Source: an uncultured Lachnospiraceae bacterium (GTDB taxonomy: Bacteria > Bacillota > Clostridia > Lachnospirales > Lachnospiraceae). Taken from it: a DNA stretch of 64,000 nt. The stretch lies in NCBI GenBank assembly GCA_934317005.1, contig CAKREB010000001.1, positions 62,001-126,000 on the forward strand, read 5' to 3'. Under the pieces are notes generated by a model. It searched no databases. It worked only from the letters and a program-made list of their open reading frames with translations, and was not told the origin of the DNA. Positions 50,621 through 60,494 of this stretch are shown piece by piece; position 1 is the stretch's first letter; each line of letters opens with the position of its first letter. Position numbers and translations under genes: made by a program.

Positions 50621-52090
50621 ATGAGTAAATATAAACATGGGATTGCTACATCAAGAGAACAGACACAGGCGATTAAGCCGGATCTTTGTAAAAACCTTGT
50701 GCAGTGTGCGATTGGTACTGCACCAATCAATACATTAAAAGATCCTTATGCAGCAGTTAATGTACCAATCCTCTTGTCAGAAAAAGAAGATGTAGAGGAT
50801 GCGATCGGCAGCACGGCAGATGTGGAAAAGTATACACTGATGCATTCCGTGTATGCGACATTTGAGAAGCATGCGGTATCACCGTTAGTGGTTATCAATG
50901 TTTTAGATCCAAACAATCCAAAACACGTAGAAGCTGTAGCAGACAAAGAGATTACTCTTGTGAAAAATACGGCTACAATTGAAGATGCAGGAATCCTGTT
51001 AGATAAGCTGGTTGTATCAGATGATACAAAGACATATAAAGCCGGGGATGATTATGTTGCATCCTTTGATGCGCAGGGATATGTAATCATTGCGGTAACA
51101 AAAGATGGCGAACTTGCAGGAAAAAGCACAATCAAGGCAGCTTACAGTAAACTGAATCCAGCCGGAGTAACGCAGGAGGATATTATTGGCGGTGTGGACG
51201 AAAACCATGTAAAGAGCGGCACAGAGCTTTTGGATGATGTATACCCGGTTACCGGAATGATTCCGGGAATTGTAACTGCTCCAATGTACAGCAAGTACCC
51301 TGCAGTAGCTGTCGCTCTGGAAGCAAAGGTGCAGAAGGTGTATGGAATGTTTAACGGTATCGTTTTTGTTGATTTGGATTCATCCGGCAGCGGTGCTAAA
51401 ACGTTTGACAAAGCAGAAGAAACAAAGGATAAGAATGTGCCATCCTCCAGATGGATTACGGCATTTTATCCTTGTGTTAAGTCAGATGGCTATGTGTTGT
51501 CTATGTCGGCCTTTGCATCGGCTTTGTTGCAGTCTGTTACGGCAAACAATGAGGGAATCCCATCGGAATCCATTGACAACATGGACTTGAAGGTGGATGG
51601 AATCTGTACCGAAGACGGGACAGCGGTAACCATGACACAGGATGATGTCAACGATTACCTGAACCGTTGTGGTATTGTTGGAGCAATCAAACTCCCGTCA
51701 TGGAAAGCGTGGGGAAATAACACGGCAGCTTACCCAAAATCTACAGATCCGATTGACCGTTGGGTTAAGGGAGTGACGATGCTCAACTATCTCGAAAATC
51801 GTTTTAAAAGCGATTATCTGTCTAAGATTGGCAGAAACGCAAGTTATAAGACGATAGAATCTATTGTCAGCGAATATAACATGACACTGAATGCTCTTTG
51901 TCCGGATTATCTTGCCGGTGCAGAAATTGTATTTGACAGAAAAGAAAACCCACTTAGTAAGCTGATGCAGGGGCATTTGGTGTTCCGGACACGATATGCA
52001 GATTACGCTCCGGCAGAATACATCGAAAACACGTTTGCATACGATACAAGCCTGTTAGAACAGGCTTTGGAAGGAGGCACTAATGAATAA
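50621..52090 (+). CDS. Contractile tail sheath protein
   Basis: 489 residues, MSKYKHGIATSREQTQAIKP, with PLVVINVLDPNNP, VTGMIPGIVTAPMYSKYPAV, and a C-terminal VFDRKENPLSKLMQGHLVFR region typical of myovirus sheath. It shows that the tail is contractile. The last 8 bases overlap the tube gene. Confidence 0.9.
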   Translation: MSKYKHGIATSREQTQAIKPDLCKNLVQCAIGTAPINTLKDPYAAVNVPILLSEKEDVEDAIGSTADVEKYTLMHSVYATFEKHAVSPLVVINVLDPNNPKHVEAVADKEITLVKNTATIEDAGILLDKLVVSDDTKTYKAGDDYVASFDAQGYVIIAVTKDGELAGKSTIKAAYSKLNPAGVTQEDIIGGVDENHVKSGTELLDDVYPVTGMIPGIVTAPMYSKYPAVAVALEAKVQKVYGMFNGIVFVDLDSSGSGAKTFDKAEETKDKNVPSSRWITAFYPCVKSDGYVLSMSAFASALLQSVTANNEGIPSESIDNMDLKVDGICTEDGTAVTMTQDDVNDYLNRCGIVGAIKLPSWKAWGNNTAAYPKSTDPIDRWVKGVTMLNYLENRFKSDYLSKIGRNASYKTIESIVSEYNMTLNALCPDYLAGAEIVFDRKENPLSKLMQGHLVFRTRYADYAPAEYIENTFAYDTSLLEQALEGGTNE

Positions 52091-52610
52091 TATCGCAGAA
52101 AAAATCAATCGGTTTAATTGTTATCTTGGCAGTGCCGATGCAAAGGACAGGCTGATCGGCATCACAGATGAGGTTACTCTGGTAAATTTCGAAGCCATGT
52201 CAGAGACGCTTTCTCTTGCCGGAATGGCAGGAGAGATTGATTCGCCATCCACAGGACAGTTTAAGAGTGCCCAGGTAGAATTGACATTTACAAACATCTC
52301 AGAAGAATCACTCAGAGCGGCAGCAGATGACAGCAAAGCGATTATCTTACGCTCAGCGCAGGAGGTGCTTAATACAGAGACGCTTGCAAAGTCGCATGTC
52401 GGCAGAGTGACCACGATCCGGGGTATGACAAAATCTATTGATTATGGCAAATTAAAAAAGGGTGGCTATGGAAACCCGAAGATCAAAAAAGAAGTTGTTT
52501 ATTACAAAGAGGAGCTGGATGGTGAGGTGATCACAGAGATTGATAAGATCAACGGAAAGTGTGTGATCAATGGAGTGGATATCGCACCTGACATTGAGAG
52601 CCTGATTTAA
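52083..52610 (+). CDS. Tail tube protein (P2 FII type)
   Basis: 175 residues: NRFNCYLGSADAKDRLIGIT then DEVTLVNFEAMSETLSLAGM, AGEIDSPSTGQFKSAQVELT; typical of the P2 major tail tube family. It polymerises inside the sheath. Overlaps the sheath gene by 8 bases. Confidence 0.9.
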   Translation: MNNIAEKINRFNCYLGSADAKDRLIGITDEVTLVNFEAMSETLSLAGMAGEIDSPSTGQFKSAQVELTFTNISEESLRAAADDSKAIILRSAQEVLNTETLAKSHVGRVTTIRGMTKSIDYGKLKKGGYGNPKIKKEVVYYKEELDGEVITEIDKINGKCVINGVDIAPDIESLI

Positions 52611-52631
52611 TAAAAAATGAATACGGATAAG

Positions 52632-52660
52632 CAAAAGCAGTCCTTTGTGGGCTGCTTTTG
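52632..52660. terminator. hairpin between tube and chaperone genes
   Basis: CAAAAGCAG (52632-52640) / CTGCTTTTG (52652-52660), A- and T-rich on the two sides; likely partial terminator that lowers expression after sheath and tube. Confidence 0.6.
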
Positions 52661-52685
52661 TATTTGCAAAAAATGGAGGTAGAAC

Positions 52686-53120
52686 ATGAATAAAAGTGAT
52701 ATTGAAGTGGAGAGCGCAAGCATGGAAGATTTGGAAACACTTGCAGAGCTGGAGGCAGCAGCTGATCAGACAGCAAGCGAGGCAAGAGAAGATACAGGCA
52801 TCGAAGAGGATGCACAGACACCAGATGATGCAGAGTTTTACAAGGTTACATTTGATAAAAGCTATACATTTGAGGGTAAAACATATGACTCCATTAATTT
52901 GTCCGGGTTAGAAAACCTGACAACGGTTGACGGAGAAATGTTTGACAGAGTGTTGACAACGTTACATCACACTCCGGCAAATAAGTTTACAGACACAACC
53001 TACACAAAGCATGTGGCGATGCGTGTCACAAAGCTTCCGGTAGAGTTTTTCAATATGCTCAACATCCGCGATATGCAGAAGGTTACAGCTACTGTTTATT
53101 ACTATTTTTTAAGAGGATAG
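52686..53120 (+). CDS. Tail assembly chaperone, short form
   Basis: 144 residues, acidic at the start, then YKVTFDKSYTFEGKTYDSIN and LSGLENLTTVDGEMFDRVLT, the P2 gpE/phage chaperone pattern. Near its 3' end T-TTT-TTA at 53105-53111 is a -1 slippery heptamer read as TTT-TTA in the normal frame. Slippage gives the longer product described next. Site AATGGAGGTAGAAC. Confidence 0.85.
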   Translation: MNKSDIEVESASMEDLETLAELEAAADQTASEAREDTGIEEDAQTPDDAEFYKVTFDKSYTFEGKTYDSINLSGLENLTTVDGEMFDRVLTTLHHTPANKFTDTTYTKHVAMRVTKLPVEFFNMLNIRDMQKVTATVYYYFLRG

Positions 53121-53284
53121 GTGTAGGTAACGAATGGGCAGCGAATCTCTCAAAGGTTGCCATTCGGCTTTCAATGGTTACTTACACCGGGATTGATTAC
53201 TTTAAAAATATGACAATAAACGAGCTAATGAAAATAGCACAGGAAGTACGGGATGTACTGGAAGAAAGGAGTGAGCAGGAATAA
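52686..53284 (+). CDS. Tail assembly chaperone, -1 frameshift fusion
   Basis: After a -1 shift at 53105-53111, reading continues from base 53111 as KRIGVGNEWAANLSKVAIRL, then 37 more residues to a stop at 53284, one base before the tape measure ATG. The fused protein has 199 residues. The extension has no ribosome site or start of its own, and such a fusion is conserved in gpE/gpE' and G/GT systems, so the shift is very likely used. Confidence 0.85.
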
Positions 53285-56200
53285 ATGGCTTCAAGAACAG
53301 AATACAAGTTGGAAATCCTGCTCGGTGCGAAAAAGGCAGCTGACTTTGCCAGTAACATCAATGGTGCAAAGCAGGGAATTGGCTCCATTTCGTCTGTGGC
53401 GAAGAAAGCGGCTACAGCTATTACAACAGCCTTTGCAGCTGTTAATATCAAGGACTTTGTAACAGATGCAGTAGATGTATACAGTGGTTTTGAGCAACAG
53501 CTTGCCAACTCGGCATCCATCGCAGGAGCTTCCGACACGCAATACAAACAAATGGAAAAAGCGTCTCGTGATGCCGGGAAAGCCACGATTAAAACAGCCG
53601 AAGAAAGTGCTTCTGCATTAGGCTATATGGCACTCGCCGGATGGTCTGTTGAGGATCAGACAAAAGGACTGATGCCTGTCTTAAAGTTATCAGCTGCCAC
53701 AAATCTTGACCTCGCCGAGACAAGTGATCTTGTCACCGACTCTATGAGTGCCATGAATATCAAAATTAAGGATATGCCCGGATATTTGGACATGGTCACA
53801 CAGGCAAACAATGCATCTAACCAGACATCGGAGCAGTTGATGCAGGCTTTTATTAAGACCGGTGGTGCAACAAGGACGTTAGGTATTGATGCACAGGATA
53901 CGGCTACGGCACTTGGGATCTTAGCAAATAATGGTACAAAAGCCGAAGAGGGCGGCCGTGCTATGAACTCTATGCTTACCAGAATTGCATCAAATAAAAA
54001 TGCGCTGAAGGCGATGGAGCAGCTGAAAATATCCATCTTTGATACAAATGGCAACTTTGTCGGTCTGGAGGAAGCACTGAAACGAATCAATAAAGGAATA
54101 TCCGGTCTTAGTGTCGAAGATCAGGCAAAAGCACTGAAGGAAATCGCCGGAACGAACTATTACAGCAAAATGAAATATCTGCTGGAAGGTGTTAAGGACG
54201 GTGCAAATGGTGCTGAGAGTGCATGGGAGCAGTTGGAGAACAGACTGGAAGATTCGGACGGATCGCTGGAAACCATGTATGACAAGATGACCAACACCAT
54301 GTCCGGAGCAAAAGAGACCATGATATCTGCACTGGATGATGCAAAGATTAGTTTTGCAGATGCATTCGATGGTGAGCTTGTTGATGTATATAAGACGTTA
54401 GGAGATGTCTTTAATGAGGCATCAGATGGCATCAGTAATTTTGCAAACGAAAATGAAGTGCAGATTAACTTGGTGTACGAGGACATCAAGGACGGTATTA
54501 TGGATGCCGGAGAAGAGGTTGAGAATTTTGTCAGCGGTGTCATTAATAATTTTGGCAAAGTAAAAGCAGGTATTATGGGTGTTGGAACTGTAATGGCTGT
54601 ACAAAAAGTCGGCTCCGATGTTACAAATACAATATCTGGTATTTGTGATGATGTAGGCATTATTTTAAAGGGGAGTGGCTTTGGCCTGACAGCGGGACTT
54701 ACGGTGGCAGGTGTGGCAGCTCTTAGTGGTGGCATTATTGCAATCGGAAAATATGCGGCAGAGTCAAAAAAACAAATGATCAATGCCGGAATAGACGAAC
54801 ATCTTGGAAATATCTCATTATCACTCGAAGATCTTGATGATGTTGCACAGGATATTGTCGGCAAGCGGTCACTCACACAGATTGCTGGTATGTTAGATTC
54901 CATTGGAAAAACAGATGAATCTATCAGTAACATGAAAGAAAGTTTATCTACAGTTGATAAAATCAGCTGGAAAATCAATGCAGGCTTCAGCATTGATAAA
55001 GATGATAAGGAATCCTATGCATCTGCAGTTAAAGACTATGTAAAGTATGCTCAAGAGACGGTTGATCAGCAAGGCTATTCCGTTTCGATTGCAACGAAGC
55101 TGCTCCTAGGGAATAATTCTAAAATTGGTCAGGAAAATGATGCATTTTTCAACGGTTTGGATTCTCGACTTGGCAGTTTACAAAGACGGTTAAACAAAAA
55201 GATTAAAAAAGCTGTTGAGAATGGTGTTGACATTAATACAGACAAATCCATCCAAACACTGCTGTCAAAAGTGAGTGATATAACAAATGCGGTAACAGAA
55301 GCAGAAAATGAAGCAGATCTGCAATCCATCAATCTTAAGTATTCCGGGAAAGACTTGACAGCCGATAATATGAAACAGTTGTCAAAAGATATCAAGGAAT
55401 ATGAACAGAAAGTAGTGGATGGTGCAAATGAGGCATATAAAACGGATATGGCTGCTCTGAATGCCCGCTATAAAATGGGGGATTTATCTAAGAGCGAATA
55501 TGCTGCAGAATCCAAACAGTTGGAAAAAGGATATTATAAGGTGCAGTCCAATGCAATGACAAAAGGGTCAGAGTATATTTTTCAGACCATTAAAGATGCA
55601 TATGATATTGATGAATCTGATTTTAAACAATTTCAGGACACACTGCGAAAGAGCTTAAAGAAAAAATTAAAAAAGGGCTTTGATATCAGAGATATGGATT
55701 CTGTGGCAGAGGATGCACTGAATGAGGCTTCGGATTCTATGGGGCTGTCTAAAAGTACGCGTGAGCAAGTGTCTAAACTGATTGGTTATGGACTAGGTGA
55801 TATGTTTGATGATATGCGTACATTTGCGAAACAGCAGCAAAACGCTGGATTCGAACCGTCCAAGAAAATGAAAAAGAACTTGTCTGACATGGGTGTACTG
55901 GTGGATGATTCTGCGACATTAGAAGGTGTTATCAACAGTGATGATACTTTGTCGGCAGCATTTAATGCTGGAAAAGAGGTTGGAGGCTATCTGACAGATG
56001 GTACCGGAAGTGGCATAGAAAACACAAGCAGTACGGTGGTACAGGCATCTAATAATCTTGTCAATCTGGCAAAGCGTACACTCGAATCAGGAATGAAATT
56101 TACCATTACGATGGATATGGTTGCTAATAATATGTCTTTGCCGGATGGAGCAGCATTAGAATCATCCTCTACCCGTAAAAAGAATGACAAAAAGGCAAAG

Positions 56201-56665
56201 AAAAGTAACAGCCTGTCCAATCTGATCAAAAAAGCATCTCCTACAATTTCTGGCGGCTCTCTCCACAGAAATGCAAAAGGTGGTATCTATACCAAACCAA
56301 TCCTCACCACATTTGCTGAGGACAGACCGGAGATGGCACTGCCTTTAGACGGTTCAACGCGCGCAAAGTCACTTTGGCAGCACGCCGGGAAGCTGCTTGG
56401 CATGACACCGACAGAAGATAAAACCCTATACAGTACATTGTCAGAAAAGAGCAGAGACAAAGAGCTGGTACACGGTTTATCGGGCGGTGGAAACAGCAGT
56501 GCTACGCAGTCATCCGATGTGCATATTACATATGCGCCTGTCATCAATGTGCAAGGAAATGCGGATGAAAAGGTGATTAAAAAAGTAGTGAGAATGAGTC
56601 ATGCAGAGTTTGCACAGATGATGGAGCACTATCAGTTGTCAAAGAAAAGAGTGTCTTTTAGTTAG
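53285..56665 (+). CDS. Tail tape measure protein
   Basis: 1126 residues, setting a tail of medium length. The N-terminal part carries the TP901-type core (GYMALAGWSVEDQTKGLMPV, TALGILANNGTKAEEGGRAM) and a hydrophobic segment lies near residue 470 (LTAGLTVAGVAALSGGIIAI). The middle is helical, the C-terminus has GGIYTKPILTTFAEDRPEMA, common in this family. It starts one base after the frameshifted chaperone ends. Confidence 0.93.
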   Translation: MASRTEYKLEILLGAKKAADFASNINGAKQGIGSISSVAKKAATAITTAFAAVNIKDFVTDAVDVYSGFEQQLANSASIAGASDTQYKQMEKASRDAGKATIKTAEESASALGYMALAGWSVEDQTKGLMPVLKLSAATNLDLAETSDLVTDSMSAMNIKIKDMPGYLDMVTQANNASNQTSEQLMQAFIKTGGATRTLGIDAQDTATALGILANNGTKAEEGGRAMNSMLTRIASNKNALKAMEQLKISIFDTNGNFVGLEEALKRINKGISGLSVEDQAKALKEIAGTNYYSKMKYLLEGVKDGANGAESAWEQLENRLEDSDGSLETMYDKMTNTMSGAKETMISALDDAKISFADAFDGELVDVYKTLGDVFNEASDGISNFANENEVQINLVYEDIKDGIMDAGEEVENFVSGVINNFGKVKAGIMGVGTVMAVQKVGSDVTNTISGICDDVGIILKGSGFGLTAGLTVAGVAALSGGIIAIGKYAAESKKQMINAGIDEHLGNISLSLEDLDDVAQDIVGKRSLTQIAGMLDSIGKTDESISNMKESLSTVDKISWKINAGFSIDKDDKESYASAVKDYVKYAQETVDQQGYSVSIATKLLLGNNSKIGQENDAFFNGLDSRLGSLQRRLNKKIKKAVENGVDINTDKSIQTLLSKVSDITNAVTEAENEADLQSINLKYSGKDLTADNMKQLSKDIKEYEQKVVDGANEAYKTDMAALNARYKMGDLSKSEYAAESKQLEKGYYKVQSNAMTKGSEYIFQTIKDAYDIDESDFKQFQDTLRKSLKKKLKKGFDIRDMDSVAEDALNEASDSMGLSKSTREQVSKLIGYGLGDMFDDMRTFAKQQQNAGFEPSKKMKKNLSDMGVLVDDSATLEGVINSDDTLSAAFNAGKEVGGYLTDGTGSGIENTSSTVVQASNNLVNLAKRTLESGMKFTITMDMVANNMSLPDGAALESSSTRKKNDKKAKKSNSLSNLIKKASPTISGGSLHRNAKGGIYTKPILTTFAEDRPEMALPLDGSTRAKSLWQHAGKLLGMTPTEDKTLYSTLSEKSRDKELVHGLSGGGNSSATQSSDVHITYAPVINVQGNADEKVIKKVVRMSHAEFAQMMEHYQLSKKRVSFS

Positions 56666-56676
56666 GAGGGTTGACC

Positions 56677-56952
56677 ATGGGTGGTTATGTTTACCGGACG
56701 AAGCAGGGAGATATGTGGGATTATATTGCTTGGCAGGTATATGGCGATGAGGATTATGTATCTGTGCTATATCGTGCTAATCCTGCCTATCTGGATGTGT
56801 ATATCTTTGATGACGGATGCGAAATCTACTGTCCTGAAATTGAAAAGGCAGATGATGAGGATGAGAACGTTCCGGAGTGGCGTGATGCAGAGAATCTGGA
56901 AGAGGATTTCTACGATGATTCGGAAGGAGATGGTGATGATGAGCAGCAATAA
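56677..56952 (+). CDS. Tail protein X (LysM-like)
   Basis: 91 residues. GGYVYRTKQGDMWDYIAWQV then YGDEDYVSVLYRANPAYLD form a LysM-like fold as in P2 gpX, followed by an acidic tail. Start at 56677 behind GGAGGGTTGACC; a TTG two codons earlier is less likely. Overlaps gene D by 17 bases. Confidence 0.85.
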   Translation: MGGYVYRTKQGDMWDYIAWQVYGDEDYVSVLYRANPAYLDVYIFDDGCEIYCPEIEKADDEDENVPEWRDAENLEEDFYDDSEGDGDDEQQ

Positions 56953-57976
56953 AGCAATCAACAGTCGAAAGAGCAGCATCTTATTGAAATACAACGAAAC
57001 GAATGCAACGAAGGTGATCACGGCAGATATGGAAGGTTTCTCGTGGACAGACTGTGCATCAGGTGAAGCAGATACCATCTCTCTTACACTGAACAACCGG
57101 ACATTGAAATGGTTAAAAAGAAGTCGATTCCCGCAGAGTACAGATTTTATCAAAATGAGCATCCGAGTGGTGCATTGGCGGACACAGTCTGATAATCGAA
57201 CAGAGTACTGTGGCAAGTTTGCTGTAGATGAAGTGGAAGCAAACGGTTTCCCGAATACGGTAGACATACGTGCCATCAGCATACCGATCCACACAGGTTT
57301 TAATGTAACACCGCGGAATAAGACCTATAAAAAGACATCTTTAAAAGCTATCCTGTCAGAGATTGCAAAGCGTGCCGGTATCTCTCTGCAGTACCTGGCA
57401 TCCAATCACAGCGTGGATGAGGTGTCGCAGGACGGCAACACAGATATGGAGTTTGCATTTTCTTTGTGCAGCGACTATGACCTGAGCATAAAGATATATA
57501 ATGCAAAGCTTGTGGTATATGACCAGACACGATATGAGCGCGGAAAGAAAAGTTTTACGCTTGACAGAAGTGATCTTGGCGGCAACAGTGCCTATCGCCT
57601 GACCAGAAGTGTAGGAAAAACATATGATGGGGTGAAGCTGGAATATCAGAATAAAAAGGGCAAAAAGATTATGTATCGTTATGTTATTCCCGGAAAGAAA
57701 GGGGCAAGGATGCTTTTTGTATCGGAATCTGCTGATTCAGCAGCGGACGCAGAACGGAAAGCTAAAGCAAAGCTCGCACAAAATCTCCGAGAATCGGTAA
57801 CCGGAACCTTTAAGTTGATGGGAGATCCACGCTATCAGGCGTGCAAAGTTTTTGAGCTGACGGGCTTTGGAAAATTTGACGGAAGATACTTTATCGACAA
57901 AGCAACGCATAGCAAAAACGGTGGTGCATATACAACCAGTATTGAGTGTCATCGTTGTGTTACAGCCGTGAAATGA
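56936..57976 (+). CDS. Baseplate hub protein (P2 gpD-like)
   Basis: 346 residues. MMSSNKAINSRKSSILLKYN then TADMEGFSWTDCASGEADTI match late-control D/hub proteins. The start is chosen at 56936, 6 bases after AAGGAG; an upstream open frame overlaps gene X in full and is not real. It forms the hub at the tip of the tube with gpV. Confidence 0.85.
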   Translation: MMSSNKAINSRKSSILLKYNETNATKVITADMEGFSWTDCASGEADTISLTLNNRTLKWLKRSRFPQSTDFIKMSIRVVHWRTQSDNRTEYCGKFAVDEVEANGFPNTVDIRAISIPIHTGFNVTPRNKTYKKTSLKAILSEIAKRAGISLQYLASNHSVDEVSQDGNTDMEFAFSLCSDYDLSIKIYNAKLVVYDQTRYERGKKSFTLDRSDLGGNSAYRLTRSVGKTYDGVKLEYQNKKGKKIMYRYVIPGKKGARMLFVSESADSAADAERKAKAKLAQNLRESVTGTFKLMGDPRYQACKVFELTGFGKFDGRYFIDKATHSKNGGAYTTSIECHRCVTAVK

Positions 57977-57987
57977 GGAGGTACGTC

Positions 57988-58326
57988 ATGAAAAAAGGAG
58001 TATTGCTTGGCAATATATCATCGATTAACTACGACAAAGGCTGTGCTGATGTTACATTCCCGGGCAGAGAAGAGGATATCAAAACAGATCTGCCATTTAT
58101 GGCATCGGAGTACAAGATGCCGAAGGTAGGGGATATGGTAGTTGTAATTTTTCAGGAGGCGCAGGGAGTCATACTCGGATGTGTATACAACGATGATTAT
58201 ATGCCGGAAGTATCAGGTAAAGAGGTCTACTATAAAAAGCTCTCAGATAAGGCATATATAAAGTATGATCCGGCTACGGAGACGCTGGAGATCAAAGCAC
58301 CAAAGGTTACGATTATACAGGGATAG
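57988..58326 (+). CDS. Baseplate assembly protein V
   Basis: 112 residues: MKKGVLLGNISSINYDKGCA then YKMPKVGDMVVVIFQEAQGV, the gpV OB-fold, with a short beta C-terminus (ATETLEIKAPKVTIIQG) that would build the spike. Start at 57988 after GAGGAGGTACGTC. Confidence 0.85.
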   Translation: MKKGVLLGNISSINYDKGCADVTFPGREEDIKTDLPFMASEYKMPKVGDMVVVIFQEAQGVILGCVYNDDYMPEVSGKEVYYKKLSDKAYIKYDPATETLEIKAPKVTIIQG

Positions 58327-58336
58327 GAGGCAGAGC

Positions 58337-59011
58337 ATGGGACATGTAGGACATTTCGGGCAACTGAACTTTTATGTCAAAACCAAAAAAGGAAAACCTT
58401 ACATACAGTCTTTTGATAATGCAAAGTGGGAAACGTCCATTAATGTGGAGGAGCATAAGCGGTATGGCCAGAAACCCTTGCTGGAAGTGATCGACCGTAA
58501 CTGTGATGAATTTACGATGGACATCTACTTTTATGCCCAGCTGGGTGTCAGTCCGTGGAAAAAACTAATGCTGCTACGAGAGTATAACTTAAAAAGCAAA
58601 ATCTATCCTCTTGGCATCGGAAGACATCGTATTGGCGGTTTTAAATTTTTAATCACAAAGATATCTAATGATTTAAAAACCTTTTATAAAAATGGCAAGC
58701 TGTTAGCAGTAATGGCAAGTGTCACCTTTAAAGAGTACCCGTATAAAAAAGGAAAGCGAAAAAAGAAAAAGATTGTCGCCACTGGAAGAAATAAGCCATC
58801 CAAAGTGATCCAGTCAAAGGCAAAAGGTTACACAGCATATACTACCCAGAAAGGGGATACTCTATGGACTTTAGCGGAGAAGAACTATGGGAGCGGCGCA
58901 CGGTATGCCAAAATTTTTAATGCCAACAAGATCAAAACAGATGGATTTGATGCACTCTTGAATCCGCAAGATTATCTGGAGACTGGAAAAAGAATAAAGA
59001 TACCTACATAA
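58337..59011 (+). CDS. Tail protein with C-terminal LysM (gpU-like)
   Basis: 224 residues. The N-terminal GpU-like domain (NFYVKTKKGKPYIQSFDNAK, LLEVIDRNCDEFTMDIYFYA) is followed by a basic linker and a LysM domain (YTTQKGDTLWTLAEKNYGSG, to KRIKIPT). Start at 58337 follows GGAGGCAGAGC; an upstream frame within V is not used. The LysM part may fasten to peptidoglycan or serve in the baseplate. Confidence 0.85.
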   Translation: MGHVGHFGQLNFYVKTKKGKPYIQSFDNAKWETSINVEEHKRYGQKPLLEVIDRNCDEFTMDIYFYAQLGVSPWKKLMLLREYNLKSKIYPLGIGRHRIGGFKFLITKISNDLKTFYKNGKLLAVMASVTFKEYPYKKGKRKKKKIVATGRNKPSKVIQSKAKGYTAYTTQKGDTLWTLAEKNYGSGARYAKIFNANKIKTDGFDALLNPQDYLETGKRIKIPT

Positions 59012-59025
59012 TTTTGGTGTCGGAA

Positions 59026-59044
59026 TCCGACACCGCGAAAAACG
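59026..59044. repeat. dispersed palindrome copy between tail genes
   Basis: GGTGTCGG-AAT-CCGACACC, 15 bases after the LysM tail gene and before the ribosome site of the W gene. Confidence 0.85.
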
Positions 59045-59056
59045 GAAAGGCTGGTG

Positions 59057-59341
59057 ATGACTATGGTGCAATATGCTGGCACACGAAAAGATGCAAAGGA
59101 TATTACAGAGTGCGTTGGAACAATACTGGCTACCCCCTATGGCTCCATGCCGTATATGCGGGATATGGGAATCACATCTGATGTAATCGGCAGAAATACG
59201 GAAGAGATAGAGGGGGAGTATTTTAACCAGGCAGTAGATCAAGTAGAAACGTGGGAAGAACGTGCACGTGTAAGTGAGGTATTGTTTGGTGCAAAAACAG
59301 AAATGACAGAACCAAAGGTGGTGATCGAAGATGGCGAATAG
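59057..59341 (+). CDS. Baseplate wedge protein W (gp25-like)
   Basis: 94 residues. DITECVGTILATPYGSMPYM then RDMGITSDVIGRN match the gp25/gpW wedge family. Start at 59057 after GAAAGG. An 11-base overlap with J. Confidence 0.85.
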   Translation: MTMVQYAGTRKDAKDITECVGTILATPYGSMPYMRDMGITSDVIGRNTEEIEGEYFNQAVDQVETWEERARVSEVLFGAKTEMTEPKVVIEDGE

Positions 59342-60494
59342 TATAGCAGATTTGGAAGCATTGCCGGACATTGACATGCTTGCAGAGGACGGAATCACAC
59401 TTGATTCCATCCGGGAAGAAATGATAGCAGATTATCAGGAACAGTATAATAAAGAAAATGATACAGAACTTACCCTGTACCCGGCGCATCCACGTAGGTT
59501 AGAATTAAATGTGATTGCCGGGCAGATCTATCAGGCATACGAGTTTGCACAGTATCTCTTTAAACAAAATCTGATCCGTTACATGGATGATGATGTGCTA
59601 TGGAACTGGGGAGCAAATCTCGGCTTTTCGGAGAGCAACTTGGCAGCGGCGAGATGCTCGCTGGAATTTTATACAAGTGAGGAATTAGCTTATCCTGTTA
59701 CCATACCGGCAGGCACACGTGCAACAGCCGGTGATGATGTGTACTTTGCGGCGGATGCGGATTGTACGATAGAGGCAGGCGAAACAACAGCTACGGTCGG
59801 AGCAACGTGTACTGAAAAAGGAAGCACCGGAAATGGCTATGCTGTGGGGCAGATTGATATACTTGCTGATCCAATCCTTAATGTTGCAGGGGTTAAAAAT
59901 GTAGTGGCATCTGCAGGAGGAGCAGATGAATACAGCGGAGATGATCTTAGAGAAAAGATATTCCTTTTTCCGTCTACATACTCTGTAGCCGGACCACAGG
60001 ATGCGTATGAGTATTATGTGAGGGCATACAGCACTGATATTATATCCGTCAATGTCACTACAGACAAGTCTACTGCAGTTGTAAAGATTTATATTATGCT
60101 GTCGAAGGGAAACGTTCCGGATGAGCAATACTGCAAAAATGTACTGGAATATTTACAGAACCTGAAACGTTTTCCAGATACCGACAAAATAGAAATCTTA
60201 TCACCAGAAGTGGTGGAATATGCACTGAAAGCATCCTATTACATCAGTACATCCAGCCGTGACACAGAATCTACAATCAAATCATCTGTAGAGAGTGCCG
60301 CAAAGTCATATATGGAATATGAGTACAGCAACCTTGGATATGACCTCAATCCGGATGTATTCCGTGAATACGCAAGGGTAGCTGGAGCAAAACGGTTAGA
60401 AATCACAGAGCCAGTATACCAGGCACTGGAAGAAAACCAGATTGCTGTGTGTACAGGAATAGAGCTTACCTATGGTGGATTGGAGGATGATTAG
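59331..60494 (+). CDS. Baseplate protein J (gp47-like)
   Basis: 387 residues: ADLEALPDIDMLAEDGITLD, then RYMDDDVLWNWGANLGFSES, VTIPAGTRATAGDDVYFAAD, typical of P2 gpJ/Mu gp47. A wedge part of the baseplate that links to fibres. Followed directly by I. Confidence 0.92.
   Translation: MANSIADLEALPDIDMLAEDGITLDSIREEMIADYQEQYNKENDTELTLYPAHPRRLELNVIAGQIYQAYEFAQYLFKQNLIRYMDDDVLWNWGANLGFSESNLAAARCSLEFYTSEELAYPVTIPAGTRATAGDDVYFAADADCTIEAGETTATVGATCTEKGSTGNGYAVGQIDILADPILNVAGVKNVVASAGGADEYSGDDLREKIFLFPSTYSVAGPQDAYEYYVRAYSTDIISVNVTTDKSTAVVKIYIMLSKGNVPDEQYCKNVLEYLQNLKRFPDTDKIEILSPEVVEYALKASYYISTSSRDTESTIKSSVESAAKSYMEYEYSNLGYDLNPDVFREYARVAGAKRLEITEPVYQALEENQIAVCTGIELTYGGLEDD

Noticed and set aside
54160..54993. 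Leftward 277-codon frame in the tape measure gene
   Set aside because: Ser/Pro/Ile-rich antisense shadow of a long real gene.
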